From positions 1 through 27,651 of the forward strand of contig FR893194.1 of NCBI GenBank assembly GCA_000436035.1: DNA of 27,651 nt, read 5' to 3'. The DNA is from Prevotella sp. CAG:732. Lineage in GTDB: Bacteria; Bacteroidota; Bacteroidia; Bacteroidales; Bacteroidaceae. The first letter of the stretch is position 1. Each line of letters starts with the position of its first letter. Below are positions 1 through 7,950 of this stretch, piece by piece. The translations under genes and the position numbers were made by a program. The notes below the pieces were generated by a model that saw only the letters and a list, made by a program, of their open reading frames with translations, had not been told where the DNA came from and did no database searches.

Positions 1-3
1 CAT
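1..3 (-). CDS. Possible start codon of a leftward gene cut by the window edge
   Basis: The first three bases read ATG on the minus strand, about 90 nt downstream of a good minus-strand Bacteroidota promoter. That fits a gene continuing off the left edge. Only the start codon is visible, so nothing can be said about the product and the call rests on context. Confidence 0.3.
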
Positions 4-97
4 TTTCGCTTGATTTTTAATGTTAAACTTATGTGATGGATTTCTTATCCGTAATGGATATTTAAATCCTTTTCATTCATGAATTTGCAAATCTGCT

Positions 98-130
98 GCA
101 AAGATACGCTTTATTTTGCACTTTTGCAAA
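98..130 (-). promoter_or_regulatory. Leftward Bacteroidota-type promoter
   Basis: On the minus strand a -7 box TATCTTTG (106-99) lies 20 bp downstream of TTTG (130-127), matching the Bacteroidota consensus TTTG, 19-21 bp, TAnnTTTG. Transcription would start near 92 and run off the left edge. Together with the plus-strand promoter at 242-271 this makes the region a divergent promoter region. Confidence 0.6.
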
Positions 131-241
131 GAAAAGGGAAATAATTTTCATTTGAGGTCACAAATAGTGAACACAAGAGCCTTGTCATTTGTCATTGGTA
201 AGTAAAAAATAAGCAAGGGTGAAAGTTTTTTCATTTTTTTG

Positions 242-271
242 TTGGAAAAACAGATAAATGTTGTATCTTTG
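242..271 (+). promoter_or_regulatory. Promoter of the nitroreductase gene
   Basis: TTG at 242-244 and TATCTTTG at 264-271 are separated by 19 bp, which fits the Bacteroidota housekeeping consensus. The predicted leader before the ATG at 313 is about 35 nt. Confidence 0.6.
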
Positions 272-312
272 CAGCAGACTCGTAAGGGCATCTGATTCAA
301 AAGATACAAGTT

Positions 313-834
313 ATGAAAGATATGTTGACATTGAGCAAGGAGAGATTCTCCGCTCGTAAGTTTACGGCTGAAGCCGTGAGCGAGGATGATTTGAAGTATG
401 TGTTGGAGTGCGTGCGCATGGCTCCTTCGGCTTGCAACAAGCAACCATGGAAGTGGCTGGTGGTGAAGTCGGATGAGGCGAAGGGAAAGCTCCAGGAGTG
501 CTATGACAGAGAGTGGTTTAAGACCGCTCCGATGTATATCGTGGGAATGCGCAACAAGCAGGAGAACTGGGTGCGCAAGGAGGACAACAAGCCTCACGGA
601 GACATCGATGTTGCCATTGCCACTGAGCACCTTTGCCTGAGTGCTGCTGAACGAGGTTTGGGTACTTGCTGGGTTTGCAATTACGACCCTCAGAAGATGC
701 ACGAGTATTTCGAGCAGGGCGAGAGGGCTGACTTCGAGGCGGTGGTCATCGTTCCTATCGGGCATATCGCCGAGGATTGTCCTCATGCTGAGAAGAAGCG
801 AAAGGAATTGAATGAGATAGTCGAGGAGATTTAA
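313..834 (+). CDS. Nitroreductase family protein (FMN-dependent)
   Basis: A 173-residue flavoprotein of the nitroreductase fold, probably an NAD(P)H-dependent reductase of nitro compounds, quinones or similar acceptors. The visible family signatures are the N-terminal FMN-phosphate segment SARKF (residues 13-17), the SACNKQPW segment near residue 38 that lines the flavin pocket, and the late GLGTCWV motif. There is no signal peptide, so it is cytosolic. At 173 residues it is a short member, typical of the small anaerobe nitroreductases that work as dimers. The gene is monocistronic: its own promoter is at 242-271 and a bidirectional terminator follows its stop codon. The physiological substrate cannot be read from the sequence. 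Confidence 0.88.
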   Translation: MKDMLTLSKERFSARKFTAEAVSEDDLKYVLECVRMAPSACNKQPWKWLVVKSDEAKGKLQECYDREWFKTAPMYIVGMRNKQENWVRKEDNKPHGDIDVAIATEHLCLSAAERGLGTCWVCNYDPQKMHEYFEQGERADFEAVVIVPIGHIAEDCPHAEKKRKELNEIVEEI

Positions 835-855
835 TATTCTCGCCATGTAGATATA

Positions 856-896
856 AAAAGCCCCGATGATGTTTCTTTATATCATCGAGGCTTTTT
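856..896. terminator. Bidirectional intrinsic terminator
   Basis: The arm CGATGAT (864-870) pairs with ATCATCG (881-887). After one mismatch GCC pairs with GGC, and flanking A and T runs (856-859 and 892-896) extend the stem. It serves the rightward nitroreductase and the leftward thiamine operon, which converge here. Confidence 0.8.
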
Positions 897-917
897 TAGT
901 GTTTTCTTTAGATTTGT

Positions 918-2399
918 TCAGAAGAGCAAAGGTCCATTTCCCTTTCCGATATGGGCGTTTGCTCCTTTTTGTATTCCTTCAGCCAAGAGCTGTTTGGCTA
1001 GGGAAATGGCGGTGACGAGGTCGTTGCCTTTCACCAGATAGGAGGCGATGGCGGAAGAAAGGGTGCAGCCTGTGCCGTGGAGATTGTGGGTGGCAATCTT
1101 CTTCGTTGGGAAACGATGTGATTCGCCTGTGGTCGAATAGAGAATGTCTGCTAGATCTTCGCCTTCGGCATGGCCGCCTTTCACGAGGAAACTTGTGCCA
1201 TATTTTAGAGGAAGCAAGGAATTATTGTATTTGGCATCTTTAGATGCAAGGTTCGTTTCTCCCTGCTTTTCTAAGATCTTTCTTTGTCCTTTTTCAGAAT
1301 CCGATTCTTTCCCATTCTCATGATCCAATGCTTGAATCGTTTTCTTGTCTCTGTTAGATTCTCTTTCTTTCTTTTGCCTCATCAGAAGCTCTGCCTCTGG
1401 AAGGTTGGGCGTGACAAGGGTGCAGAGAGGAAGGAGTTCCTCGCAAACGACCTGGATGCACTCTTCCTCCATCAGTCGATGGCCGCTCGTGGAAATCATC
1501 ACGGGGTCGTAAATGACGGTAAGGTTCTTGGGGGATAGTTTCCTAGCATCTTTGGCAAGACTCTCTTTATAGTCTTTCAGCGTGTCGGCAATGACGTGAG
1601 CGATGGCGGCATTCGGCACCATTCCAATCTTGACGGCGGTGATGTGCAGGTCGGACAAGACGGCATCCAACTGGCTCTTGACGACCTCTGCCGGAACTGG
1701 CATCACTCCCTTCACTCCGAGCGTGTTCTGACTGGTGATAGCAGTGATGACGGTTGCCCCATAAACACCTACTTTGGTCATCGTCTTGAGGTCTTGTTGA
1801 ATGCCTGCACCTGCAGATGAGTCAGAACCGGCAATCGTCAGTGCCACAGCGTCTTGTGGATGCGATACGTTCTTCCACGCATCTCCCAAAATCATACCTC
1901 CTCCAAAGCCCATTCTCAGCACATCATCTATCTTGTTGAAGGTGACTCCACCTAGCGCAAAAACCTTCTTGGCGATGATGCCAACACGCCTTGCTTCCTC
2001 GATTTCGGTGGAAGAGAATGCGGCGTGATAGCCTTGCTTCGAGATGGAATCGAAGATGGGAGAAAGGGAGACGTAATCACACTTCTCCTTCCATTCCTTC
2101 ACTTCCTCCAATGAATGGCAACTCTTGCTCACGCTTCCTTCCCAACCCATAGGTGGTTGAGGGTTGCGACCATTGAGATGAACGCCATGTAGGTGGTATT
2201 TCATCGCCAATTCGTGATGGTCGTGGAGCACGAGGCGAGGGTAGTATTCACTAGGAATCGACATGATGAGCCTTTCCAACTCCTCAGCCTTGGATTCGGG
2301 CTTGCGGATGTGGATGAGGTCAACGGACGAATGGAGGAGCTGAACGATTTGTTCTGCCTCTCCATCGAAGAAATAGGGAAGTGTGATTACGATGGTCAT
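918..2399 (-). CDS. thiD: TenI/ThiE-like domain fused to ThiD (HMP/HMP-P kinase)
   Basis: A 493-residue fusion. Residues 1-183 form a ThiE/TenI-type barrel (HIRKP at 30-34, KSCHS at 92-96, SPIFDSISKQG at 113-123). Residues 185-493 are the ribokinase-fold ThiD that phosphorylates HMP-P to HMP-PP: AGSDSSAGAGIQQD at 190-203, YDPVM at 297-301, TPNLPEAELL at 330-339, VKGGH at 406-410 and GTGCTLSSA with Cys445. An upstream in-frame ATG exists, but the start at 2399 is preferred because it opens directly into the first barrel strand and lies 5 bp after thiH. In the N-terminal half, residues important for ThiE look degenerate (N79 where ThiE has Asp, H30 where it has Gln), so it may act as a TenI-like thiazole tautomerase rather than a second synthase. 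A charged insertion at about residues 341-395 enlarges the kinase. It is the last gene of the operon. Confidence 0.9.
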   Translation of the reverse strand: MTIVITLPYFFDGEAEQIVQLLHSSVDLIHIRKPESKAEELERLIMSIPSEYYPRLVLHDHHELAMKYHLHGVHLNGRNPQPPMGWEGSVSKSCHSLEEVKEWKEKCDYVSLSPIFDSISKQGYHAAFSSTEIEEARRVGIIAKKVFALGGVTFNKIDDVLRMGFGGGMILGDAWKNVSHPQDAVALTIAGSDSSAGAGIQQDLKTMTKVGVYGATVITAITSQNTLGVKGVMPVPAEVVKSQLDAVLSDLHITAVKIGMVPNAAIAHVIADTLKDYKESLAKDARKLSPKNLTVIYDPVMISTSGHRLMEEECIQVVCEELLPLCTLVTPNLPEAELLMRQKKERESNRDKKTIQALDHENGKESDSEKGQRKILEKQGETNLASKDAKYNNSLLPLKYGTSFLVKGGHAEGEDLADILYSTTGESHRFPTKKIATHNLHGTGCTLSSAIASYLVKGNDLVTAISLAKQLLAEGIQKGANAHIGKGNGPLLF

Positions 2400-2404
2400 A
2401 ATTT

Positions 2405-3544
2405 CTATTTTTCTGCGAGTTTTCCAAAGAAGTCGAAGGAAGCATCCCAGTCTTTCCAAACAGGCTCACGTCCCAACTCCTTCAGGCGAGCGTTGATCAC
2501 CTTGGCGGTTCGCTCATCACTTACAGTAAACTGCTCAAGTGCCTGAGGGTAAGTGTGGTAGCCACCAGGATTTACTTTTGACTCAGCCGACATGGTGGTG
2601 ACACCGAGGGTCGCCATATTGTCACGGATGATGGCTGGCTCACGAGTAGAATAAGAGATATCCACATCGTGGTCGAAGATGCGCATGGCGAAAGTAGCCT
2701 GGGCAAGTTCCTTGTCAGTCATATAGCAGTTTGGTTGGAAACCCTCGTTCTGAGCCGGACGCATGCGAGGGAAGTTGACGCTGTACTTGGTGCGCCAGTA
2801 GTGCTTCTGGAGATAACGCAAGTGGTAAGCCATCATGGTGACATCGGTGCGCCATTCCTTCTCCAAACCGATGAGCACGCCCATGCCGATACTGTGAACA
2901 CCAGCCATACCCATTCGGTCGAAGCCATCGCAACGCCACTCAAACTTGCTCTTCATGCCACGTGGGTGATAGAGTTTGTAGTTGTCACGATGATACGTCT
3001 CCTGAAAACAGATGACACCGTTCATGCCATGGTCGGCAAGCGTTTTGTAGTCCTCGGTGGAGAGAGGCATCACCTCAATCTTCACATTTGAGAAGTACTT
3101 CTTGGCGATGTCGATAGCCTTGGCGAGGTAAGGAGTGCCAGCCTTGGCAGGGTTCTCGCCCGTGACGAGGAGGATGTTCTCGAATGGAGCCAACTGCTTG
3201 ATTGCCTTGTACTCGTTCTCTATCTGCTCAGGGGTGAGGATGGTACGAGCCATTGGGTTCTCACGATGGAAACCGCAATAGACGCAGGAGTTGGAACAAG
3301 AATTGGTGATATAGAGAGGGATGAACATCGACATCGTCTTGCCGAAGCGCTCCTCTGTGTATTTACGTGAGAGTCGGGCCATCTGCTCTAGGAATGGTTC
3401 GGCTGCTGGTGAAAGCAATGCCATGAAGTCGTTGACATCGCAATGGTCTTTGGCGAGGGCACGGCGCACATCGTTGGCTGTCATACTGGCGATGCGCTGG
3501 GTGGTCTCCTCCCAACTGATATTCTTTAATTCGTCGCTAAACAT
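2405..3544 (-). CDS. thiH: 2-iminoacetate synthase ThiH (radical SAM tyrosine lyase)
   Basis: A 379-residue radical SAM enzyme that cleaves tyrosine to dehydroglycine (2-iminoacetate) and p-cresol, supplying the C2-N unit of the thiazole. The cluster motif CX3CX2C is at C83, C87 and C90 within TNSCSNSCVYCGFHREN-type context, which is the ThiH form. Length and C-terminal part match full-length ThiH. Use of ThiH instead of the oxygen-dependent glycine oxidase ThiO fits an anaerobe. It lies 44 bp after the thiF-like gene and 5 bp before the fusion gene, so it is in the same transcript. Confidence 0.95.
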   Translation of the reverse strand: MFSDELKNISWEETTQRIASMTANDVRRALAKDHCDVNDFMALLSPAAEPFLEQMARLSRKYTEERFGKTMSMFIPLYITNSCSNSCVYCGFHRENPMARTILTPEQIENEYKAIKQLAPFENILLVTGENPAKAGTPYLAKAIDIAKKYFSNVKIEVMPLSTEDYKTLADHGMNGVICFQETYHRDNYKLYHPRGMKSKFEWRCDGFDRMGMAGVHSIGMGVLIGLEKEWRTDVTMMAYHLRYLQKHYWRTKYSVNFPRMRPAQNEGFQPNCYMTDKELAQATFAMRIFDHDVDISYSTREPAIIRDNMATLGVTTMSAESKVNPGGYHTYPQALEQFTVSDERTAKVINARLKELGREPVWKDWDASFDFFGKLAEK

Positions 3545-3588
3545 TTTTACTTAATCCTATTTTGTGTAAGTTCCTTGGGTTGCGGAAC

Positions 3589-4398
3589 TTACTTGTTCCT
3601 TTTCGTGCAAGGTTTGTAGGCGTACTCCCGGATGGAAGTAATCGATGGATGTTCGCCGCAAAGCTCGCACTTGTTGTTTTTGTTGATGTCAAATCGTTGC
3701 CACATCGTCGTGAGCGCATCGACCGTGAGTAGGGTATTGGTGAGTGGCGTTCCGATGCCCGCCAAGCACTTGATGGCTTCATTGGCTTGCACGGTACCCA
3801 CCATGCCTGCCAACGAACCGAGCACGCCCACCATCGAACAGGTTTCTACCTCTGCCATAGCTGGTGGCTCAGGGAAGATGCAACGATAGCAAGCCGTTCC
3901 TGGCTGATGCGTCATCACCTGTCCGCCATATCGGTTGATGCCTCCTATCGTGAACGACTTGCCGAGCATCACGCAGGCATCGTTCACCAGGTACTTGGAC
4001 GAGAAGTTGTCCGTGCCTTCCACCACGAAGTCATAGTCTCGAATCAAGTCCAAGGCATTGTCCTCGTTGAGGAATATCTCGTGCTTGATGATGTTGACAT
4101 CGGGATTCATGGCTTTCAGGCGCTTCTCTGCCACGTCGATCTTGAGTTGTCCCACATCGGAAGTGGTGTAGAGTATCTGGCGTTGCAGATTGGTGGATGA
4201 TACGAAGTCGCCATCCACCAAACCGATGGTTCCGACGCCTGCCGCAGCAAGATACATGGAGGCTGGTGAACCTAGTCCACCAGCGCCCACGATGAGCACC
4301 TTGCTTTGGAGCAATCTCTGCTGTCCCTCCTTGCCAAATCCATCGAGGATGAGGTGGCGGTTGTAACGTCGCTTCTGTTCTGAAGTTAGGTCATTCAT
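3589..4398 (-). CDS. thiF: ThiF/MoeB/HesA-family adenylyltransferase for ThiS
   Basis: A 269-residue E1-like enzyme expected to adenylate the C-terminal Gly-Gly of ThiS before sulfur transfer. Visible features are the nucleotide-binding VGAGGLGS (37-44), Arg14 and Arg73 (YNRHL and LQRQ) of the ATP site, D130 in EGTDNF, two zinc-binding pairs (C170/C173 and C244/C247), and C187 in ETCSMVGVLG at the position of the conserved ThiF/MoeB cysteine. Its ATG shares one base with the thiC stop codon (TAATG at 4396-4400), which suggests translational coupling. MoeB-like proteins are similar, but the position between thiC and thiH makes ThiF the best call. Confidence 0.9.
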   Translation of the reverse strand: MNDLTSEQKRRYNRHLILDGFGKEGQQRLLQSKVLIVGAGGLGSPASMYLAAAGVGTIGLVDGDFVSSTNLQRQILYTTSDVGQLKIDVAEKRLKAMNPDVNIIKHEIFLNEDNALDLIRDYDFVVEGTDNFSSKYLVNDACVMLGKSFTIGGINRYGGQVMTHQPGTACYRCIFPEPPAMAEVETCSMVGVLGSLAGMVGTVQANEAIKCLAGIGTPLTNTLLTVDALTTMWQRFDINKNNKCELCGEHPSITSIREYAYKPCTKRNK

Positions 4399-6092
4399 TA
4401 TTTCTTATATTTTCTCAAGTCGTGTGTCAACTTAGCGGCACAGAAGTTAGGACCGCACATCGTGCAGTATTCGCCCTCGGTGTGTCCTGCCTCCTCGAAA
4501 TACTGGAGTGCCAACTCTGGGTCGAGCGAGAGGTGGAATTGGTCGCGCCAGCGGAACTCGAAGCGAGCTTTCGACAAGGCGTTGTCACGGATGGTAGCGC
4601 CTGGATGTCCCTTCGCCAAGTCGGCGGCATGGGCGGCTATCTTGTAGGTGACCACACCTGTGCGCACGTCATCCTTGTTAGGCAAGGCGAGATGCTCCTT
4701 CGGGGTGACATAGCAGAGCATGGCGGTTCCGAGCCAAGCGATCTGTGCGCCACCGATGGCGGAAGTGATATGGTCGTAGCCTGGGGCGATGTCGGTGACG
4801 AGCGGACCGAGAGTGTAGAATGGAGCCTCATGGCAATGGTCGAGCTGACGCTCCATATTCTCCTTGATCTTCTGCAATGGCACGTGACCTGGACCTTCGA
4901 TGAAAGCCTGCACGTTCTTGTCCCATGCGCGAGTGACGAGTTCGCCCATCGTGTCGAGTTCGGCAAACTGTGCCTCGTCGTTGGCATCAGCGATACAACC
5001 CGGACGCAAGCCATCGCCCAAGGACAATGCCACGTCATACTGAGCCACGATGTCGCAGATGTCGTCGAAGTGCTCGTAGAGGAAACTTTCCTGGTCGTGG
5101 TAGAGGCACCACTTGCTCATGATGCTACCGCCACGGCTCACGATGCCACAGAGACGCTTGTCGGCGAGATGCACGTTGTGACGACGGATGCCAGCATGGA
5201 TGGTGAAGTAATCGACTCCTTGCTCACACTGTTCGATGAGTGTGTCACGATATACCTCCCAACTGAGGTCTTCCACCTTTCCGTTCACCTTTTCCAAGGC
5301 TTGGTAGATAGGCACGGTTCCTACAGGTACAGGACAGTTGCGCACAATCCATTCGCGAGTCTCGTGGATGTTGTCGCCAGTGGAGAGATCCATCAGCGTG
5401 TCGCCGCCCCATTTGCAAGACCATACCGCCTTATCCACTTCCTCCTCGATGCTGGATGTGGTGGCAGAGTTGCCGATGTTGGTATTGATTTTCACCAAGA
5501 AGTTGCGTCCGATAATCATCGGCTCGCTCTCAGGGTGATTGATGTTGGCTGGCAGAACGGCACGTCCTCGTGCAATCTCATCACGCACGTATTCAGGAGT
5601 GATGTGGGTCTTGATGCCCAACTCCTCGCAGTTCATGTTCTCACGGATGGCAACGTATTCCATCTCCGGAGTTACGATGCCTGCCTTGGCGTATGCCATC
5701 TGGGTGATGTGCTTGCCAGCCTTGGCACGGCGAGGCAACTGGATGTGCTCGAAGCGAAGGTGGTCGAGCGAGTGGTCGGCGAGTCGCAGCTTGCCATACT
5801 CGCTGGTTACCTCGGCGAGCTGTTCGGTATCGTCACGGTCTAGAATCCACTGCTCACGCATGCGAGGCAAACCTTTCTTGAGATCCACCTGATAGTTAGG
5901 GTCGCTGTAAGGACCACTGGTGTCATAGATAAACACAGGAGCATTCGGTTCGGTATGAGGAATGCCACGCTCATCCTTCACGACGGTAGGGGTGAGGTTG
6001 ACCTTGGTCATTCCGACTTGGATGTTAGGGAAGCGTTTTCCCTGCATATACGCCTTTTCTCTCTTGGCGTAGGCTTTGTTATCGTTTGGCAT
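4398..6092 (-). CDS. thiC: Phosphomethylpyrimidine synthase ThiC
   Basis: A 564-residue radical SAM enzyme converting aminoimidazole ribotide (AIR) to HMP phosphate. The atypical C-terminal cluster motif CX2CX4C is present (C543, C546, C551). Central motifs include NINHPESEPMIIGR, DLSTGDNIHETREWI, TIHAGI, SRGGS, LSLGDGLRPG, EGPGHVP and GPLVTDIAPGYDHI, all strongly conserved in ThiC. Length is close to bacterial homologs, so it appears intact. It is separated from thiG by 69 bp containing a hairpin and tandem repeats, and overlaps the thiF-like gene by one base. Confidence 0.97.
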   Translation of the reverse strand: MPNDNKAYAKREKAYMQGKRFPNIQVGMTKVNLTPTVVKDERGIPHTEPNAPVFIYDTSGPYSDPNYQVDLKKGLPRMREQWILDRDDTEQLAEVTSEYGKLRLADHSLDHLRFEHIQLPRRAKAGKHITQMAYAKAGIVTPEMEYVAIRENMNCEELGIKTHITPEYVRDEIARGRAVLPANINHPESEPMIIGRNFLVKINTNIGNSATTSSIEEEVDKAVWSCKWGGDTLMDLSTGDNIHETREWIVRNCPVPVGTVPIYQALEKVNGKVEDLSWEVYRDTLIEQCEQGVDYFTIHAGIRRHNVHLADKRLCGIVSRGGSIMSKWCLYHDQESFLYEHFDDICDIVAQYDVALSLGDGLRPGCIADANDEAQFAELDTMGELVTRAWDKNVQAFIEGPGHVPLQKIKENMERQLDHCHEAPFYTLGPLVTDIAPGYDHITSAIGGAQIAWLGTAMLCYVTPKEHLALPNKDDVRTGVVTYKIAAHAADLAKGHPGATIRDNALSKARFEFRWRDQFHLSLDPELALQYFEEAGHTEGEYCTMCGPNFCAAKLTHDLRKYKK

Positions 6093-6161
6093 AATGTTTC
6101 AAGTGAAGAGATAACACCTCTTCATTGTAATGATTAACTATTAATTCTTAACTATTAATTC
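6093..6161 (-). repeat. thiG-thiC gap: 14-bp tandem repeat plus hairpin
   Basis: TTAACTATTAATTC occurs twice head to tail (6134-6147 and 6148-6161), ending at the thiG stop codon. TGAAGAG (6104-6110) and CTCTTCA (6118-6124) form a 7-bp hairpin with a 7-nt loop just before the thiC start. There is no T run, so this is not an obvious terminator. It could be an mRNA processing or stability element. Confidence 0.55.
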
Positions 6162-6935
6162 TTAATTATTTAAGAATGCGGTGAGTGGCGAACTAGCCTC
6201 GGCACAATCGCTGATGGCTCCCAGTCCAGCCTCGTAGGCACGGCGACCGCAGATGACAGCCTCCTTGAATGCCTTCGCCATTTCTACAGGGTCGCCTGCT
6301 ACGGCGATGGCGGTGTTGACGAGACAAGCGCTGGCGCCCATCTCCATCGCCTCGGCTGCATGGCTAGGGGCACCGATGCCGGCATCCACTACTACTGGTA
6401 CAGTAGCTTGCTCAATGATGATCTGCAGGAAGTCTTTCATGCGCAAACCCTTGTTGGTGCCGATAGGTGCGGCGAGTGGCATCACGGTAGCTGCTCCAGC
6501 CTCTTCCAAGTGCTTGCAGAGGGTAGGGTCTGCCTGGCAATATGGCAATACCACGAAACCGAGTTTCACGAGCTTCTCAGTTGCCTTGAGGGTCTCGATG
6601 GAGTCTGGCAAGAGATAGCGTGGGTCTGGGTGAATCTCCAGTTTGAGCCAGTTGGTGCCGAAAGCCTCACGAGCCATCTGTGCGGCGAAAACAGCCTCCT
6701 CGGCATCACGTACTCCACTGGTGTTAGGGAGCAACTGGATGTTAGGGTTCTGTACGATGTGGGCGAGGAGGTCGTCCTGCTTGTCTTCCAGTTCGATGCG
6801 CTTCATAGCGACAGTTACCATCTCGGTCTCAGATGCCTTGATGGCGTCAGCCATGAGATTGTTGTTGTTGAACTTTCCTGTTCCGAGGAAAAGGCGTGAG
6901 TTGAACTCGCGTCCTGCGATTACTAACTTTTCCAT
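6162..6935 (-). CDS. thiG: Thiazole synthase ThiG
   Basis: A 257-residue TIM-barrel enzyme that condenses deoxyxylulose 5-phosphate, dehydroglycine and ThiS-thiocarboxylate into the thiazole phosphate. The Schiff-base lysine is K98 in NWLKLEIHPD. Other family segments are LFLGTGKF, LLPNTSGVRDAEEA, VVDAGIGAPSHAAEAMEMG and the C-terminal SSPLTAFL. A longer start at 6986 would overlap thiE and add a low-complexity Gln/Asn-rich tail, so the ATG opening MEKLVIAGREF at 6935 is preferred. That leaves 37 bp after thiE. Confidence 0.95.
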   Translation of the reverse strand: MEKLVIAGREFNSRLFLGTGKFNNNNLMADAIKASETEMVTVAMKRIELEDKQDDLLAHIVQNPNIQLLPNTSGVRDAEEAVFAAQMAREAFGTNWLKLEIHPDPRYLLPDSIETLKATEKLVKLGFVVLPYCQADPTLCKHLEEAGAATVMPLAAPIGTNKGLRMKDFLQIIIEQATVPVVVDAGIGAPSHAAEAMEMGASACLVNTAIAVAGDPVEMAKAFKEAVICGRRAYEAGLGAISDCAEASSPLTAFLNN

Positions 6936-6972
6936 TGTTGTTTGTATTTGTTTTTGGTTTTGAATTTCTTGT

Positions 6973-7623
6973 TTATTCGTGTGCAACTTCTCCTTCTATC
7001 GCTTTGAGAATCAGTGCGGTTTCTTCTACGGGGTTCTCTGCGTTGAGGATGGTTCCGCTGAGGGCGATGCCCGTTACGCCGGTCTTCATGATGTCGGGGA
7101 TGTCGGGGATGGTGATGCCGCCGATTGCTACAATCGGGAGAGCTTCTTTCATCCCATCGATGATGTGGCGATAGCCCTCCAAACCGAGGATGGGAGAGAG
7201 TCGTTGCTTGGTGGTGGTATAGCGGAATGGTCCGCATCCGATGTAGTCGGCACCAGCTTTGGCGTGTGATATGACATCCTCCAAAGTGTTGGCAGTGCCA
7301 CCGATGATAAAGCCATCGCCTAGGATTTGGCGAGCCTCTTGGATAGGCATGTCGTTCTTGCCCAGGTGGACACCATCTGCATGGAGTTCCTTCACCAGTT
7401 GTACTCGGTCGTCGATGATGAAGGTGGCATCAGCCTCCTTGCACCATTTCTGTACCTCGATGGCGATAGGTCTCACCTCGTCGTCGGTGGCATCCTTCAT
7501 GCGAAGTTGTATCCAACGGCATCCTCCCTCCAGTGCCATCTTGATTCCATCGAGATAGGAATAGCGGTCGTTGAAGTGGGAGATGAATTGGAATCGGCTA
7601 TGATGAAATAATTTCTTTTGCAT
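6973..7623 (-). CDS. thiE: Thiamine phosphate synthase ThiE
   Basis: A 216-residue TIM barrel joining HMP-PP and thiazole phosphate to thiamine phosphate. The catalytic signatures are complete: QLRMKD for substrate binding, DDR followed by HLGKND with the two metal-binding aspartates, and GPFRYTTTKQ for pyrophosphate. This contrasts with the ThiE-like half of the fusion gene at the operon end, so this copy is the probable genuine synthase. The 58-bp gap from thiS is AT-rich, with TTCATTATA repeated at a 14-bp period (7642 and 7656). Confidence 0.94.
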   Translation of the reverse strand: MQKKLFHHSRFQFISHFNDRYSYLDGIKMALEGGCRWIQLRMKDATDDEVRPIAIEVQKWCKEADATFIIDDRVQLVKELHADGVHLGKNDMPIQEARQILGDGFIIGGTANTLEDVISHAKAGADYIGCGPFRYTTTKQRLSPILGLEGYRHIIDGMKEALPIVAIGGITIPDIPDIMKTGVTGIALSGTILNAENPVEETALILKAIEGEVAHE

Positions 7624-7681
7624 AGTTTTATGGCGTTAGCCTTCATTATACATTATTCATTATAATTTATACATGATCTCA

Positions 7682-7879
7682 TCATCCTCCACAAAACGCC
7701 TTGATGATGACGATGTCTGCTCCCTCTGCGATAGGCGTCTGCTCCCAGTCATTGCGAGGTACCATGGAGTTGCTGATGGCGATGGCGACACCCTTGGCTG
7801 GAAGGTTGAGCTCCTCTGCCAGTTGTTTCACGTTGAGAGCTTGTGTCTCAGTTTCCTTGTTGTTGATGTTTACTTTCAT
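7682..7879 (-). CDS. thiS: Sulfur carrier protein ThiS
   Basis: A 65-residue ubiquitin-like protein ending in the required Gly-Gly (FCGG). The C-terminus is adenylated by ThiF and converted to a thiocarboxylate that donates sulfur to ThiG. The body (MKVNINNKE, LAEELNLPAKGVAIAISNSMVPR, GADIVIIKAFCGG) follows the family closely. It is the first gene after the TPP riboswitch. The start ATG (7879-7877) begins one base after a 10-bp inverted repeat that could hide the ribosome landing site. Confidence 0.95.
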   Translation of the reverse strand: MKVNINNKETETQALNVKQLAEELNLPAKGVAIAISNSMVPRNDWEQTPIAEGADIVIIKAFCGG

Positions 7880-7880
7880 A

Positions 7881-7927
7881 AAGCATTTCCTTTTTGTTAT
7901 AACCTATAAAATCTCACGGAAATGCTT
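7881..7927 (-). promoter_or_regulatory. Perfect inverted repeat at the thiS translation start
   Basis: On the transcript, AAGCATTTCC (7927-7918) is followed after 27 nt by its exact complement GGAAATGCTT (7890-7881), one base before the thiS ATG. The second arm contains the purine-rich stretch nearest the start. It lies downstream of the riboswitch terminator, so it would form only in read-through RNA. A role in translation control is inferred. Confidence 0.55.
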
Positions 7928-7950
7928 CTGGTGAAAGCAGTCAGAAAAGA

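Noticed and set aside
182..195. Tandem TTGTCAT pair upstream of the nitroreductase
   Set aside because: It is a two-copy 7-bp repeat only, without a partner or known operator consensus, and could be chance.
1284..1538. Open frame opposite the ThiD insertion
   Set aside because: It arises from the AT-rich, charged insertion of the fusion gene and has no start context or domain.
4422..5843. Long 473-codon open frame opposite thiC
   Set aside because: It is the antisense shadow of thiC, which has full family motifs; the shadow frame has no recognisable domain.
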